NCBI GenBank assembly: GCA_040756515.1 | Contig: JBFLYW010000017.1 | Span: forward strand, 1-64,000 | DNA: 64,000 nt | Direction of reading: 5' to 3' | Origin: DSXH01 sp020724325 | GTDB taxonomy: Bacteria; Bacteroidota; Ignavibacteria; Ignavibacteriales; Melioribacteraceae | Shown: positions 51,015-59,804 of the stretch, in pieces | Position numbering within the stretch: the first letter of the stretch is position 1 | How the letters are laid out: every line of letters starts with the position of its first letter | Notes under the pieces: generated by a model | Seen by the model: the letters and a program-made list of their open reading frames with translations, nothing else | The model's database searches: none | Told to the model about the DNA's origin: nothing | Translations under genes and position numbers: made by a program

Positions 51015-52220
51015 ATGCCTTCATTTTCAAAATGTGTTCAGGAAATGAGAACCTCTGAAATTAGGGATTTAATGAGTTTAGCAACGAGACCAGAAATAAT
51101 ATCATTTGCAGGTGGAATGCCAAATAACGACTTGTTCCCGGTACAAGAGATTGATGATATCTACAATAACTTGAGTGACCGCGAAAAGAAAATTGGATTT
51201 CAGTACGGACCAACGTCCGGATATCCACCACTTATTGAATCTGTAAAAGAGTATTTACGTACAAAGAATTTGCCGGTTGATACAAATGAATTGATGATAA
51301 CCGCTGGTTCTCTTCAAGCAATTAATATTGTTGCTAAGCTTTATGTCAATCCGGGCGAAACAGTAGTTACAGAAAATCCATGTTTTATTGGAGGAACTTC
51401 TGCTTTCAAATCATATCAGGCTGATATTGCTAGTGTAGAAATGGATGAAAATGGAATGATAATGGAACAGTTAAAATCCAGGTTTGCTGACAAAACAAAA
51501 ATTCCGCGCTTGATCTATACATCTCCATATTTTCATAATCCGGCTGGAATTGTATATAGTGAAAAAAGAAAAGCGGAGCTTCTAAGTTTTTTAGAGGATA
51601 AAGATTGTGTTTTAATAGAAGACGATCCTTACAACGAACTCTATTTTGATGAAGAGAGCAAAAAACTAACAGTTTCTATGAAAACAATTCAGCCGGAACC
51701 GGTACCAATCTGTTACATTGGTTCATTCTCAAAAATATTAGGGCCCGGAATGAGGCTAGGATGGCTGTTAGCTCAACCAGAAATAATTGCCAAAGCGCAG
51801 TTAGCTAAGCAGTCAATTGATGCATGCTCTTCCACTTTTACTCAAGTGCTTGCAAATCAATTTTTGCGTCAGGGCAAATTGAAAAGCTATGTTGAAAAGC
51901 TTAGAGTGATTTATGCTAGAAGAATGAAAATTATGAACGATTCACTTAAGAAGAATATGCCGCCGGAAATTAAATGGGTGGAGCCGAGAGGCGGATTCTA
52001 TATTTGGGTTCAATTGCCCGAAAAGATTGACGCACTCGATATAATGAAAGAGTCTGCTTCTAAAGGTGCTATTTTTGTTATTGGCAGGACATTCGATCCG
52101 CATGGAATAAAGAATAATTGTTTTAGACTGGCTTTCTCGCATACACCGGAAGATCAAATAGATAATGGAGTTAAGATTATTGCAGAAGCAGTAAAATCGA
52201 AATTACTATTTTGTGAATGA
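51015..52220 (+). CDS. PLP-dependent aminotransferase, class I/II (2-aminoadipate/aromatic type)
   Basis: 401 residues, fold type I. Visible features: ISFAGGMPNNDLFP at the N-terminus, QYGPTSGYPPLIE, ITAGSLQAINIVAKL, TENPCFIGG, the Asp-x-Pro-Tyr of EDDPYNELYF, the PLP lysine in GSFSKILGPGMRLGW, and EPRGGFYIWVQLP. It belongs to the LysN/kynurenine-aminotransferase-like group that accepts 2-aminoadipate, aromatic and branched amino acids. It is convergent with iorBA, whose substrates are the 2-oxoacids such an enzyme makes; a joint role is inference. AAGGAGA precedes the ATG. Confidence 0.88.
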   Translation: MPSFSKCVQEMRTSEIRDLMSLATRPEIISFAGGMPNNDLFPVQEIDDIYNNLSDREKKIGFQYGPTSGYPPLIESVKEYLRTKNLPVDTNELMITAGSLQAINIVAKLYVNPGETVVTENPCFIGGTSAFKSYQADIASVEMDENGMIMEQLKSRFADKTKIPRLIYTSPYFHNPAGIVYSEKRKAELLSFLEDKDCVLIEDDPYNELYFDEESKKLTVSMKTIQPEPVPICYIGSFSKILGPGMRLGWLLAQPEIIAKAQLAKQSIDACSSTFTQVLANQFLRQGKLKSYVEKLRVIYARRMKIMNDSLKKNMPPEIKWVEPRGGFYIWVQLPEKIDALDIMKESASKGAIFVIGRTFDPHGIKNNCFRLAFSHTPEDQIDNGVKIIAEAVKSKLLFCE

Positions 52221-52270
52221 AGACTACTCTTACTATTAATCTGAACTTGTCGTCAGTCTGAACCTGTCGT

Positions 52271-52610
52271 TGTGTCCAGTCTGATGTTGTTGTAGTGTTC
52301 AGTAGATTGGAGAGTCAGAAATTGTGGTTGTGTCCAGTCTGATGTTGTTGTAGTGTTCAGNNNNNNNNNNNNNNNNNNNNNNNNNNNNNNNNNNNNNNNN
52401 NNNNNNNNNNNNNNNNNNNNNNNNNNNNNNNNNNNNNNNNNNNNNNNNNNNNNNNNNNNNAAATTGTGGTTGTGTCCAGTCTGATGTTGTTGTAGTGTTC
52501 AGAGTAGATTGGAGAGTCAGAAATTGTGGTTGTGTCCAGTCTGATGTTGTTGTAGTGTTCAGAGTAGATTGGAGAGTCAGAAATTGTAGTTGTGTCCAGT
52601 CTGAGCTTGT
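52271..52610. repeat. 60-bp tandem repeat interrupted by an assembly gap
   Basis: The word TGTGTCCAGTCTGATGTTGT recurs at 52271, 52329, 52471 and 52531, and a changed copy starts at 52591. The period is 58 bp for the first step and exactly 60 bp after the gap. The unit also contains TAGATTGGAGAGTCAGAAAT. The last unit changes into CAGTCTGAGCTTGTCGAAGACTGG, a common dispersed repeat. The true copy number is hidden by the gap. Confidence 0.92.
52361..52460. other. Assembly gap (100 N)
   Basis: Exactly 100 N, the conventional unknown-size scaffold gap. Both edges lie inside the 60-bp repeat, so the assembler probably broke there. Confidence 0.99.
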
Positions 52611-52684
52611 CGAAGACTGGGGAGGGCAATCAGAATCACACAGCGTCGTGGCTAATTGAGGATCCGAAATAAGAATTAGTTCAA

Positions 52685-53287
52685 TTATGTTTTTTGGGAA
52701 GTAGTATTACTAAATTTTTTTGATTCCTCAACACCCGCATTCAAAGCGTTGATATTAGCCAAAATAATATTTTCACCTTTTCTTCCGAATAAGGTTGTTA
52801 TTCCGCTAATTAAATTTTCTAATGGAATTTCAAGAAACTGAGAAGCTGCACCAAGTATTACAACATTAGATGATTTTGGAGCTTTTACTTTGCGCGCTAT
52901 TTCATCAGCATTTATAGCAATTACGTTTTTGTAAGAATTTATTTTTGCAATCAGAGTTTCCAAATCAGGGTAATTAGGGATATTTACAAAAGGAGTAGTG
53001 TTGGTTATTATCCATCCGTCATTCGATAGAAATGGCAGATATCTTAATGATTCCATCGGTTCTACAGAAATTATTAAGTCGGCTTCTCCATAAGGAATTA
53101 AGTCGGAGGCAATTTCCTTTTCGGAAATTCTCAAATGGGATTGAACCGCTCCGCCTCTTTGACTCATACCATGAACTTCCGATTGCTTTACGAATAAATT
53201 TTTTTCTAAGGCAGCATAACCAATTATTGCTGCAATAGTTAAAATTCCTTGTCCGCCTACACCCGATAGAATTATATCCTTTTTCAT
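52685..53287 (-). CDS. iorB: Indolepyruvate oxidoreductase subunit beta
   Basis: 200-residue gamma-type domain of 2-oxoacid:ferredoxin oxidoreductases: DIILSGVGGQGILTIAAIIGYAALE, the EVHGMSQRGGAVQSHLRIS loop, and LIPYGEADLIISVEPMESLRYL. It pairs with IorA to turn aryl pyruvates into acyl-CoA with CoA and reduced ferredoxin. The ATG overlaps the iorA stop by 4 bases (ATGA), so the two are coupled. Confidence 0.92.
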   Translation of the reverse strand: MKKDIILSGVGGQGILTIAAIIGYAALEKNLFVKQSEVHGMSQRGGAVQSHLRISEKEIASDLIPYGEADLIISVEPMESLRYLPFLSNDGWIITNTTPFVNIPNYPDLETLIAKINSYKNVIAINADEIARKVKAPKSSNVVILGAASQFLEIPLENLISGITTLFGRKGENIILANINALNAGVEESKKFSNTTSQKT

Positions 53288-54891
53288 AGATGCTCTTTTG
53301 ATTTCTCTTTTTTATTTTTTGATGCCGTCTGGATACACTCTCTTTCCGCAATTATTACAGAAACACCATTGTAATTTAACTCCTCAAGCATTACGCCAAC
53401 CATTTCATTATGATATTTTGGCAAGGGATTTAATACTCTAACATGATCCGGTTCTACGCCAATACCAATGCAAATCTCTTTAAGTCTTCCTGATGCAGAA
53501 GATTTTTGTCCCCCGGTCATTGCTACTGCATTATTATCCGAGATAATAACTGTTATGTTACTTTCTTCATTTACAGCGTCAAGCAATCCTGTAATACCCG
53601 AATGAGTAAAAGTAGAATCGCCAATAACAGCAACAGAAGGAACTAATCCGGCATCGGAAGCACCTTTTGCCATTGTAATTGAAGCGCCCATATCAACGCA
53701 CGAATTTATTGAATTAAATGGCGGCAGAGCTCCTAATGTATAACAACCGATATCCGAAAAGACTCTTTTTTCTCCAAATGATTTCATTGCTTCGTTTAAT
53801 GCTTCGTAAACATCGCGGTGACTGCAGCCGCTGCATAACTCGGGCGGACGGTTAGTTACAATTTCCGGAATTGGTAAACCATCTTTAGTTGATAAACCAA
53901 TTGCCTTTGCAACCAACGTGGGATTCAATTCCCCGTCTCTTGGTAACGAACCGTCTAATCTTCCTCTTATCGTTTTGTGTGAATCAAAAAATCCTTTAAT
54001 TGTTTCTTCAACAAACGGATATCCATCTTCAAGAACCATTAGTTCGCTGCATTCACTGTAGATTCTATTTATTATTTTCTTTGGCAGAGGATATTGTCCT
54101 ATCTTAACAACGGGATACGGACAATTTCTATCCGGATAATTCTCCATCAAATAATTGAATGTTATTCCGCAAGCAATAATTCCTTTACTCTTATCATTTC
54201 CCTCAAAATATTTATTAAAAGGAGAGTCTTCGGATTCATTTTGAAAATTGATCTGGTTATCGAGCAAAATTTTATAACGCTTGCGTGCGATTGCCGGTAA
54301 TAGTACAAATTGTTTTGCATCTTCGGGCAGAGTATTAACATTCTGTCGTTTCATTTCTTTTACTTCAACACCGTAACGAGAATGAGATAATCTTGTAGTA
54401 ATCCTAATAAGGATAGGAGTTTTATACTTTTCGGATAATTCAAAGCCATCGCGCGCCATATCGTATGCTTCCTGCTGGTTTGCCGGTTCTAGAATTGGAA
54501 TAAGGGCAAACTTTCCTAAGTAACGCGTGTCCTGTTCATTTTGAGATGAGTGCATCGATGGATCATCGGCAACTGTAATTACCAGCCCGCCGTTAACACC
54601 TGTTATTGCAGAATTAATAAAAGGGTCTGCAGCAACATTTAAACCGACATGTTTCATGCAGACCATAGCACGCTTGCCGGCGTAAGACATTCCTAATGCG
54701 GATTCCATTGCTGTCTTTTCATTTGCAGACCATTTACTATGGATTTTACGTTCTGCGGCTATTTTCGAATTCTGAACATACTCGGTAATTTCTGTTGATG
54801 GTGTTCCTGGATAAGCATAGATGCCGGAAATTCCACCGTCAATTGCACCTTGCGCAATTGCTTCGGCGCCTAACAGTAGTAGTTTTTCCAT
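53284..54891 (-). CDS. iorA: Indolepyruvate oxidoreductase subunit alpha, without C-terminal ferredoxin domain
   Basis: 535 residues. The pyrimidine-binding half has GISGIYAYPGTPSTEITEY and AVMCMKHVGLN-like sequence (MVCMKHVGLNVAADP). The TPP half has PPELCSGCSHRDVYEAL, the GDSTFTHSGITGLLDAV site and NAVAMTGGQ. Typical IorA runs to ~600 residues and ends in two [4Fe-4S] clusters with C-x2-C-x2-C motifs; here the chain stops soon after SVIIAERECIQTASKNKKEK with no such motif. Electrons must then go to a separate ferredoxin or the clusters come from another protein. No frameshift remnant of a ferredoxin domain is seen before iorB, which follows at once. Confidence 0.9.
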   Translation of the reverse strand: MEKLLLLGAEAIAQGAIDGGISGIYAYPGTPSTEITEYVQNSKIAAERKIHSKWSANEKTAMESALGMSYAGKRAMVCMKHVGLNVAADPFINSAITGVNGGLVITVADDPSMHSSQNEQDTRYLGKFALIPILEPANQQEAYDMARDGFELSEKYKTPILIRITTRLSHSRYGVEVKEMKRQNVNTLPEDAKQFVLLPAIARKRYKILLDNQINFQNESEDSPFNKYFEGNDKSKGIIACGITFNYLMENYPDRNCPYPVVKIGQYPLPKKIINRIYSECSELMVLEDGYPFVEETIKGFFDSHKTIRGRLDGSLPRDGELNPTLVAKAIGLSTKDGLPIPEIVTNRPPELCSGCSHRDVYEALNEAMKSFGEKRVFSDIGCYTLGALPPFNSINSCVDMGASITMAKGASDAGLVPSVAVIGDSTFTHSGITGLLDAVNEESNITVIISDNNAVAMTGGQKSSASGRLKEICIGIGVEPDHVRVLNPLPKYHNEMVGVMLEELNYNGVSVIIAERECIQTASKNKKEKSKEHL

Positions 54892-55057
54892 TTTACCTGA
54901 ATGTTGTTTTTTTCTGATTGCAAATTACTCTTTGCCGCTTCACTCTGCAAGGATTAACAGAATTTCCGCACTAAATTAAATTCCATATTAATTGATTAAG
55001 CGAATCAGCTTTCTTAAATTTGCTGCAAAAATTAAATACAATAATCCGGCACATCTA

Positions 55058-55531
55058 ATGAGAATCTGCGATATTTTAAGAAAAGACAAAATCATTTCTT
55101 CCATGAAATCAAATTTTAAGAATGATGTAATAAATGAATTGATCGATTTATTTAAAGACGATGAGCGTGTTAAGGATGTAGAATCGATGAGAGAAGCTGT
55201 TCATGATAGAGAAAAAATTATGTCTACCGGTGTGGGAAAAGGATTTGCCATTCCTCACGCAAAGTCCAATAGCGTAACAGACATAATTGCAGCATTCGGC
55301 AAACTTGATGATCCGGTCGATTTTCAATCACTCGATGGTCAACCGGTCCGCCTCGTATTCCTTCTTGTAGGCAAAGAAAATTTAGTCGGTCCGCATATTA
55401 AACTTTTAAGCCGAATCTCAAGAATGATGAACAGGGAAGAATTTAGAGATAGTTTGGCTAATGCGAAAAGTGTTGATGAAATTTATAATCTCTTCGAAAT
55501 AGAGGAGAAACAATACTACGAGATTTCATAG
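55058..55531 (+). CDS. PTS EIIA domain protein, PtsN-like
   Basis: About 157 residues of the fructose/nitrogen-type EIIA fold. The phosphorylated histidine is in GVGKGFAIPHAKSNSV, with DGQPVRLVFLLVGKENLVGPHIKLLSRISR after it. I prefer the ATG at 55058 (MRICDILRKDKIISSM), the normal start for PtsN; a frame open from 54992 adds 22 basic residues. No EIIB or EIIC is nearby, so a regulatory rather than transport role is likely. hisS follows at 17 bases. Confidence 0.85.
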   Translation: MRICDILRKDKIISSMKSNFKNDVINELIDLFKDDERVKDVESMREAVHDREKIMSTGVGKGFAIPHAKSNSVTDIIAAFGKLDDPVDFQSLDGQPVRLVFLLVGKENLVGPHIKLLSRISRMMNREEFRDSLANAKSVDEIYNLFEIEEKQYYEIS

Positions 55532-55548
55532 GATCAGGATCTGTTTGA

Positions 55549-56811
55549 ATGATAAAAGCAATTACCGGCACGCGCGATATTCTGCCTTCCGAAATTCCTA
55601 AATGGAATTATCTAGAAAAAGTTGCTTCAGAAGTCTTCCGAAAATTTAATTACAAAGAGATCCGCACACCTGCATTCGAAGAGACTTCTCTTTTTGCACG
55701 AGGAATTGGCGAAGCAACAGATATAGTAAGCAAAGAGATGTATACTTTTATTGATAGAGGCGGAACTAGTTTAACACTTAAACCGGAAATGACCGCGGGT
55801 GTTGTTAGAGCTTTAATAGAACATTCGCTCGATAAAAAACAGAGCGTTAATAAACTCTATTATTTCGCACCAATGTTTCGACAAGAACGTCCGCAAGCTG
55901 GAAGATTCCGCCAGTTCCATCAATTTGGCGCTGAAGCCCTGGGAAGTAACTGCCATTTGCTGGATGCTGAAATGATTATTATGGCTTATGATATAATTAA
56001 AAAGCTTGGTTTGAAAAATCTATCTGTTAAAATTAATTCTCTTGGAATTCCTCAATCACGTGAAAACTATAAATCAGTTCTTAAAAAATTTCTTGAAAAA
56101 CATTTTATTAGTTTGTCTCAGGAAAGTAAAAAAAGATTTGAAACTAATATCCTGAGAATATTTGATAGTAAAGAAGAACAGGATCAGAAAATATTGGCAG
56201 AAGCACCATTACTGATAAATTATCTGGATGATGCAAGTATTCAACATTTTGAGTTGGTTAAAGATTCTCTTTCTAAATCCGGAATTAAGTTTGAGGTTGA
56301 TCCGAAGCTTGTCCGCGGGCTCGATTATTACTCTCATACTACTTTCGAAATCGTTAGTGGAAGTGTTGGCGCACAAAGTTCTTTATGCGGCGGCGGAAGA
56401 TACGATATGCTTGTAAAAGAATTAGGCGGCGGTGATATCCCCGGGGTTGGTTTTGCTGCCGGTATGGAAAGAATTTTACTCGCTTGCGAAAATGAAAATT
56501 CTTTTAATCTTCCCGAAGATAAAATTGATCTCTTCATTATATCCCTCGATAAAAGTCTGATCGACTATACTTTCAAGTTAACGGTAGATTTAAGAAGACT
56601 CGGTTTAACGGTTGAGACAGATTATCTTGCCAGAAGTGTAAAAGCCCAGATGAGAGAAGCTAATAAATTAAATGCCAAATTTGTTTTAATGATTGGAGGT
56701 GAAGAATTTGCTAAAGGAGAATACGTTCTCAAAAATATGTCCTCTGGCAAACAATCGGCTGTAAATAAGAATGATCTGAATGGCATGGTTAATAATATCA
56801 GGGAGTTGTAA
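55549..56811 (+). CDS. hisS: Histidine--tRNA ligase
   Basis: 420-residue class II synthetase. Motifs: GTRDILPSE at the start, LKPEMTAGVVRA (motif 2 region with FRQERPQAGRFRQFHQFGAEALG), the histidine-specific LVRGLDYYSHTTFEI, GGGRYDMLVKELGG and GVGFAAGMERI (motif 3). The C-terminal anticodon domain (DLFIISLDKS, QMREANKLNAKFVLMIG) is complete. Normal length. Confidence 0.96.
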   Translation: MIKAITGTRDILPSEIPKWNYLEKVASEVFRKFNYKEIRTPAFEETSLFARGIGEATDIVSKEMYTFIDRGGTSLTLKPEMTAGVVRALIEHSLDKKQSVNKLYYFAPMFRQERPQAGRFRQFHQFGAEALGSNCHLLDAEMIIMAYDIIKKLGLKNLSVKINSLGIPQSRENYKSVLKKFLEKHFISLSQESKKRFETNILRIFDSKEEQDQKILAEAPLLINYLDDASIQHFELVKDSLSKSGIKFEVDPKLVRGLDYYSHTTFEIVSGSVGAQSSLCGGGRYDMLVKELGGGDIPGVGFAAGMERILLACENENSFNLPEDKIDLFIISLDKSLIDYTFKLTVDLRRLGLTVETDYLARSVKAQMREANKLNAKFVLMIGGEEFAKGEYVLKNMSSGKQSAVNKNDLNGMVNNIREL

Positions 56812-57324
56812 TTGCCTCTCCGTAAGCCACAAGACATTCCTAAAATTCCCAAAGCCAGAAAGAAAAAAGCTCACACTCTACTAAATGCAATTCCATCAAA
56901 AAAACCGGATAAGCTGGAATATATCTGCAAAGCATATTATATGTATGATTCAAAATTGAAAAGACAATATTGTGTCTTTGCAATTGAAACAATTGTGGAA
57001 TTTACAAGTTTTGCTTACGAAATTTCTGTTGAGGTTATCCGCGAAAAAAATATTTTTTATTTTATTGTTACCGGACTTAAAGCTAAGATGGATGCTGTTC
57101 CAACTGTTCAACCGGCAAGAAAAGATCTGCTTTTCGAAGATCTTATTGGCGAATACACTGTTAATGTTGTAAAGCAAGATGGTGCTATAAATTCCGCAGA
57201 TTACAAATTTAATATTTACAAGAAAGAGATTATTCTTCAAAAAGAATACAGACCCAAAAAGAAGAACAATCGGCTTTTCTGCGAATTTAAAATTGCAGAA
57301 GAAGAATTTTCGTTTGCTCCTTAA
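56812..57324 (+). CDS. Conserved-looking hypothetical protein
   Basis: 170 residues, TTG start directly after the hisS stop, with the GGGAG in the end of hisS serving as ribosome site. The N-terminus is basic and Pro-rich (LRKPQDIPKIPKARKKKAH). The rest is alternating beta-strand sequence (KRQYCVFAIETIVEFTSFAYEISVEVIRE, NIFYFIVTGLKAK, EYTVNVVKQDG) ending in CEFKIAEEEFSFAP. No signal peptide, membrane helix or catalytic motif. I do not recognise a family. Translational coupling to hisS and closeness to rlmB suggest a housekeeping role, which is a guess. Confidence 0.7.
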   Translation: MPLRKPQDIPKIPKARKKKAHTLLNAIPSKKPDKLEYICKAYYMYDSKLKRQYCVFAIETIVEFTSFAYEISVEVIREKNIFYFIVTGLKAKMDAVPTVQPARKDLLFEDLIGEYTVNVVKQDGAINSADYKFNIYKKEIILQKEYRPKKKNNRLFCEFKIAEEEFSFAP

Positions 57325-57386
57325 TTATTCGCAGATTTAAGTAAAATTATTTTATTTAACAATGCTTTTTATCAAAACCATTAATT

Positions 57387-58115
57387 ATGAACAAAATCTA
57401 CGGCAGAAGAACTGTTTTAGAAGCATTAAATGCCGGTGTTGATATAGAAGTAATTTATATTGCTTACAATCAGCACGGTAATACTATCCATAAAATTTTT
57501 ACTTCTGCAAAAGAAAGGGGAATTAAAGTAACTCAAATCTCTCAGCAAAGAATTAATGAATTAGTAGATTCTGAGAATGCGCAAGGTGTTGTAGCAATTA
57601 AATCAGCCGCAAAATTTTTTGAATTGCATGAATTAATTGAACATTCAAAAAAATCAACCTACCCTCTTTTACTGCTTCTCGATTCAATTCAAGACCCTCA
57701 CAATCTTGGCGCAATTTTAAGAACAGCAGAATGTGCCGGTGTTGACGGCGTTGTTGTTACTATAAATCGAAGTTCACCTATTACTGAAACAGTAGAAAAA
57801 ATTTCTGCCGGCGCTCTCTCCCATCTGAAAATTTGCAAAGTGAATAATCTGGTGCGGGTAATTGAACAGCTTAAGAAAAATAATTTTTGGATTTTTGGCA
57901 GCTCGCTCGTTAACTCCAAAGATTACACTTCTATAGATTATAAAATGCCGGTTGCTTTGGTAGTGGGCAATGAAGAAAAGGGGATTAGAAAACTTGTAGT
58001 GGAGAGCTGCGATTTCCTTGTTAAAATTCCCATGCTTGGTAAAATCGATTCATTAAATGTATCGGTTGCTGCAGGAGTTTTACTGTTCGGGATCCTTCGC
58101 CAACGAAATGCTTAA
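57387..58115 (+). CDS. rlmB: 23S rRNA (guanosine-2'-O-)-methyltransferase RlmB family
   Basis: 242-residue SPOUT (SpoU) methyltransferase. An N-terminal L30e-like domain (YGRRTVLEALNAGVDIEVIYIA) is followed by the knot motifs LLLLDSIQDPHNLGAILRTAECAGVDGV, ALVVGNEEKGIR and IPMLGKIDSLNVSVAAGVLL. It methylates the ribose of G2251 in the peptidyl-transferase loop, or a similar site. ATG start; no strong ribosome site. Confidence 0.92.
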   Translation: MNKIYGRRTVLEALNAGVDIEVIYIAYNQHGNTIHKIFTSAKERGIKVTQISQQRINELVDSENAQGVVAIKSAAKFFELHELIEHSKKSTYPLLLLLDSIQDPHNLGAILRTAECAGVDGVVVTINRSSPITETVEKISAGALSHLKICKVNNLVRVIEQLKKNNFWIFGSSLVNSKDYTSIDYKMPVALVVGNEEKGIRKLVVESCDFLVKIPMLGKIDSLNVSVAAGVLLFGILRQRNA

Positions 58116-58218
58116 TCATTTGGAACGATTTTAATTGAAAATCAGTTTGTAATATTAATCTTGATATTATTTTCCAGATTGATTAGGTTTTATTCCAAAA
58201 TCTTAGAATAAAGAGAAA

Positions 58219-59703
58219 ATGAACGAAATTAAAGAAAATTTAGCGAATCAGGAGGAACTTTCTGAGGATATGAAAGTGCTTGATGAATTAACAAGTTCCG
58301 AGTATAAATGGGGTTTCGTTACAGATATTGAATCGGAAACAGCTCCAAAAGGACTTGATGAAGATGTTATTCGTTTAATCTCGAGCAAGAAAAATGAGCC
58401 GGAATGGATGACTGAATGGAGAATAAAAGCATTCCGTTACTGGCAGAAGATGAAAGAACCACATTGGTCTAATGTTCATTACCCGCCAATTGATTATCAG
58501 GATATCAGCTATTACTCGGCACCAAAGAACAAGCCAAAGCTTAACAGTCTTGATGAAGTTGATCCGGAATTATTGAATACATTTGAAAAACTTGGAATTC
58601 CTTTGAATGAACAAAAAATTCTTGCCGGTGTTGCAGTGGATGCCGTATTCGATTCTGTTTCTGTAACAACTACATTCAAAGAAACTCTTAAAGAGAAAGG
58701 AATTATTTTCTGCTCCATATCCGAAGCAATTAAGGAACATCCAGAATTGGTAAAAAAATATCTTGGTTCAGTTGTGCCTTACACAGATAATTATTTTGCT
58801 GCATTAAACTCGGCTGTATTTAGCGACGGATCTTTTGTCTACATTCCAAAAGGTGTTAGATGCCCGATGGAATTATCAACCTATTTTAGAATTAATGCAC
58901 AGGAGACCGGGCAATTTGAGAGAACACTAATTATAGCAGAAGAAAGTTCATATGTAAGTTATCTCGAGGGCTGCACAGCACCAATTCGAGATAATAATCA
59001 ATTGCACGCCGCTGTTGTTGAACTTGTTGCTTTGGATTATGCAGAAATTAAATACTCTACTGTGCAAAATTGGTACCCGGGCGATAAAGAAGGTAAAGGT
59101 GGTATTTATAATTTTGTTACTAAACGTGGTGCTTGCAGAGGTAAGAATTCAAAAATTTCTTGGACTCAAGTTGAAACCGGTTCTGCTATAACCTGGAAAT
59201 ACCCAAGTTGCATCTTGCAAGGAGATAATTCTGTTGGCGAGTTTTATTCTGTAGCAGTGACTAATAATATGCAGCAAGCAGATACAGGTACGAAAATGAT
59301 TCATCTTGGTAAGAATACAAGAAGCACAATTATTTCTAAAGGTGTTTCTGCCGGAAGAAGTAACAATTCTTACCGCGGACTTGTGAAGATCGGAAAGAAT
59401 GCTTATGGTGCACGTAATTTTACGCAGTGCGATTCTATGCTGATGAACGATAAATGCGGAGCGCATACATTTCCTTACATCGAAGTTGAAAATGAATCTG
59501 CAAAAGTTGAACATGAAGCTACTACTTCTAAAGTAGGTGCCGACCAGATATTCTACTTGAATCAACGAGGAATATCAACTGAAGATGCTGTTAATATGAT
59601 TGTTAATGGTTTTTGTAAGGAAGTGTTTAATGAGCTGCCTATGGAATTTGCGGTTGAAGCTCAGAAACTACTCGCTATTTCACTTGAGGGTAGTGTAGGA
59701 TAG
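58219..59703 (+). CDS. sufB: Fe-S cluster assembly protein SufB
   Basis: 494 residues, normal length. Beta-helix scaffold with typical blocks: EPEWMTEWRIKAFRYW, GVRCPMELSTYFRIN, SYVSYLEGCTAPIRDNNQLHAAVVELVAL, GDNSVGEFYSVAVTNNMQQADTGTKMIHLG and FTQCDSMLMNDKCGAHTFPYIEVENESAKVEHEATTSKVG. It forms the SufBC2D scaffold with SufC and SufD. First gene of the SUF cluster; no SufR-type repressor lies upstream. Confidence 0.96.
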   Translation: MNEIKENLANQEELSEDMKVLDELTSSEYKWGFVTDIESETAPKGLDEDVIRLISSKKNEPEWMTEWRIKAFRYWQKMKEPHWSNVHYPPIDYQDISYYSAPKNKPKLNSLDEVDPELLNTFEKLGIPLNEQKILAGVAVDAVFDSVSVTTTFKETLKEKGIIFCSISEAIKEHPELVKKYLGSVVPYTDNYFAALNSAVFSDGSFVYIPKGVRCPMELSTYFRINAQETGQFERTLIIAEESSYVSYLEGCTAPIRDNNQLHAAVVELVALDYAEIKYSTVQNWYPGDKEGKGGIYNFVTKRGACRGKNSKISWTQVETGSAITWKYPSCILQGDNSVGEFYSVAVTNNMQQADTGTKMIHLGKNTRSTIISKGVSAGRSNNSYRGLVKIGKNAYGARNFTQCDSMLMNDKCGAHTFPYIEVENESAKVEHEATTSKVGADQIFYLNQRGISTEDAVNMIVNGFCKEVFNELPMEFAVEAQKLLAISLEGSVG

Positions 59704-59711
59704 GAATGAAT

Positions 59712-59763
59712 AATTGAGAATTGCGAATTGAGAATTGAGAATTCAGAATTGAGAATTTAGAAT
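59712..59763. repeat. AATTGAGAATT simple repeat between sufB and sufC
   Basis: About five imperfect copies of the 12-bp-type word GAATTGAGAATT fill most of the 101-bp gap. It is a low-complexity spacer with strong self-complementarity (GAATT / AATTC). Confidence 0.8.
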
Positions 59764-59804
59764 AAAATTATAACAATTAATTGAAGAAAGATTATGGAGA
59801 TAAA

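Noticed and set aside
52271..52610. CRISPR array
   Set aside because: The repeats are head-to-tail with no unique spacers, and no cas gene is present.
52357..52629. A minus-strand protein made of 20-residue repeats
   Set aside because: The frame exists only because the DNA repeat is 60 bp long; it runs into the N gap, and no ribosome site was found for its first codon. Kept only as a repeat observation.
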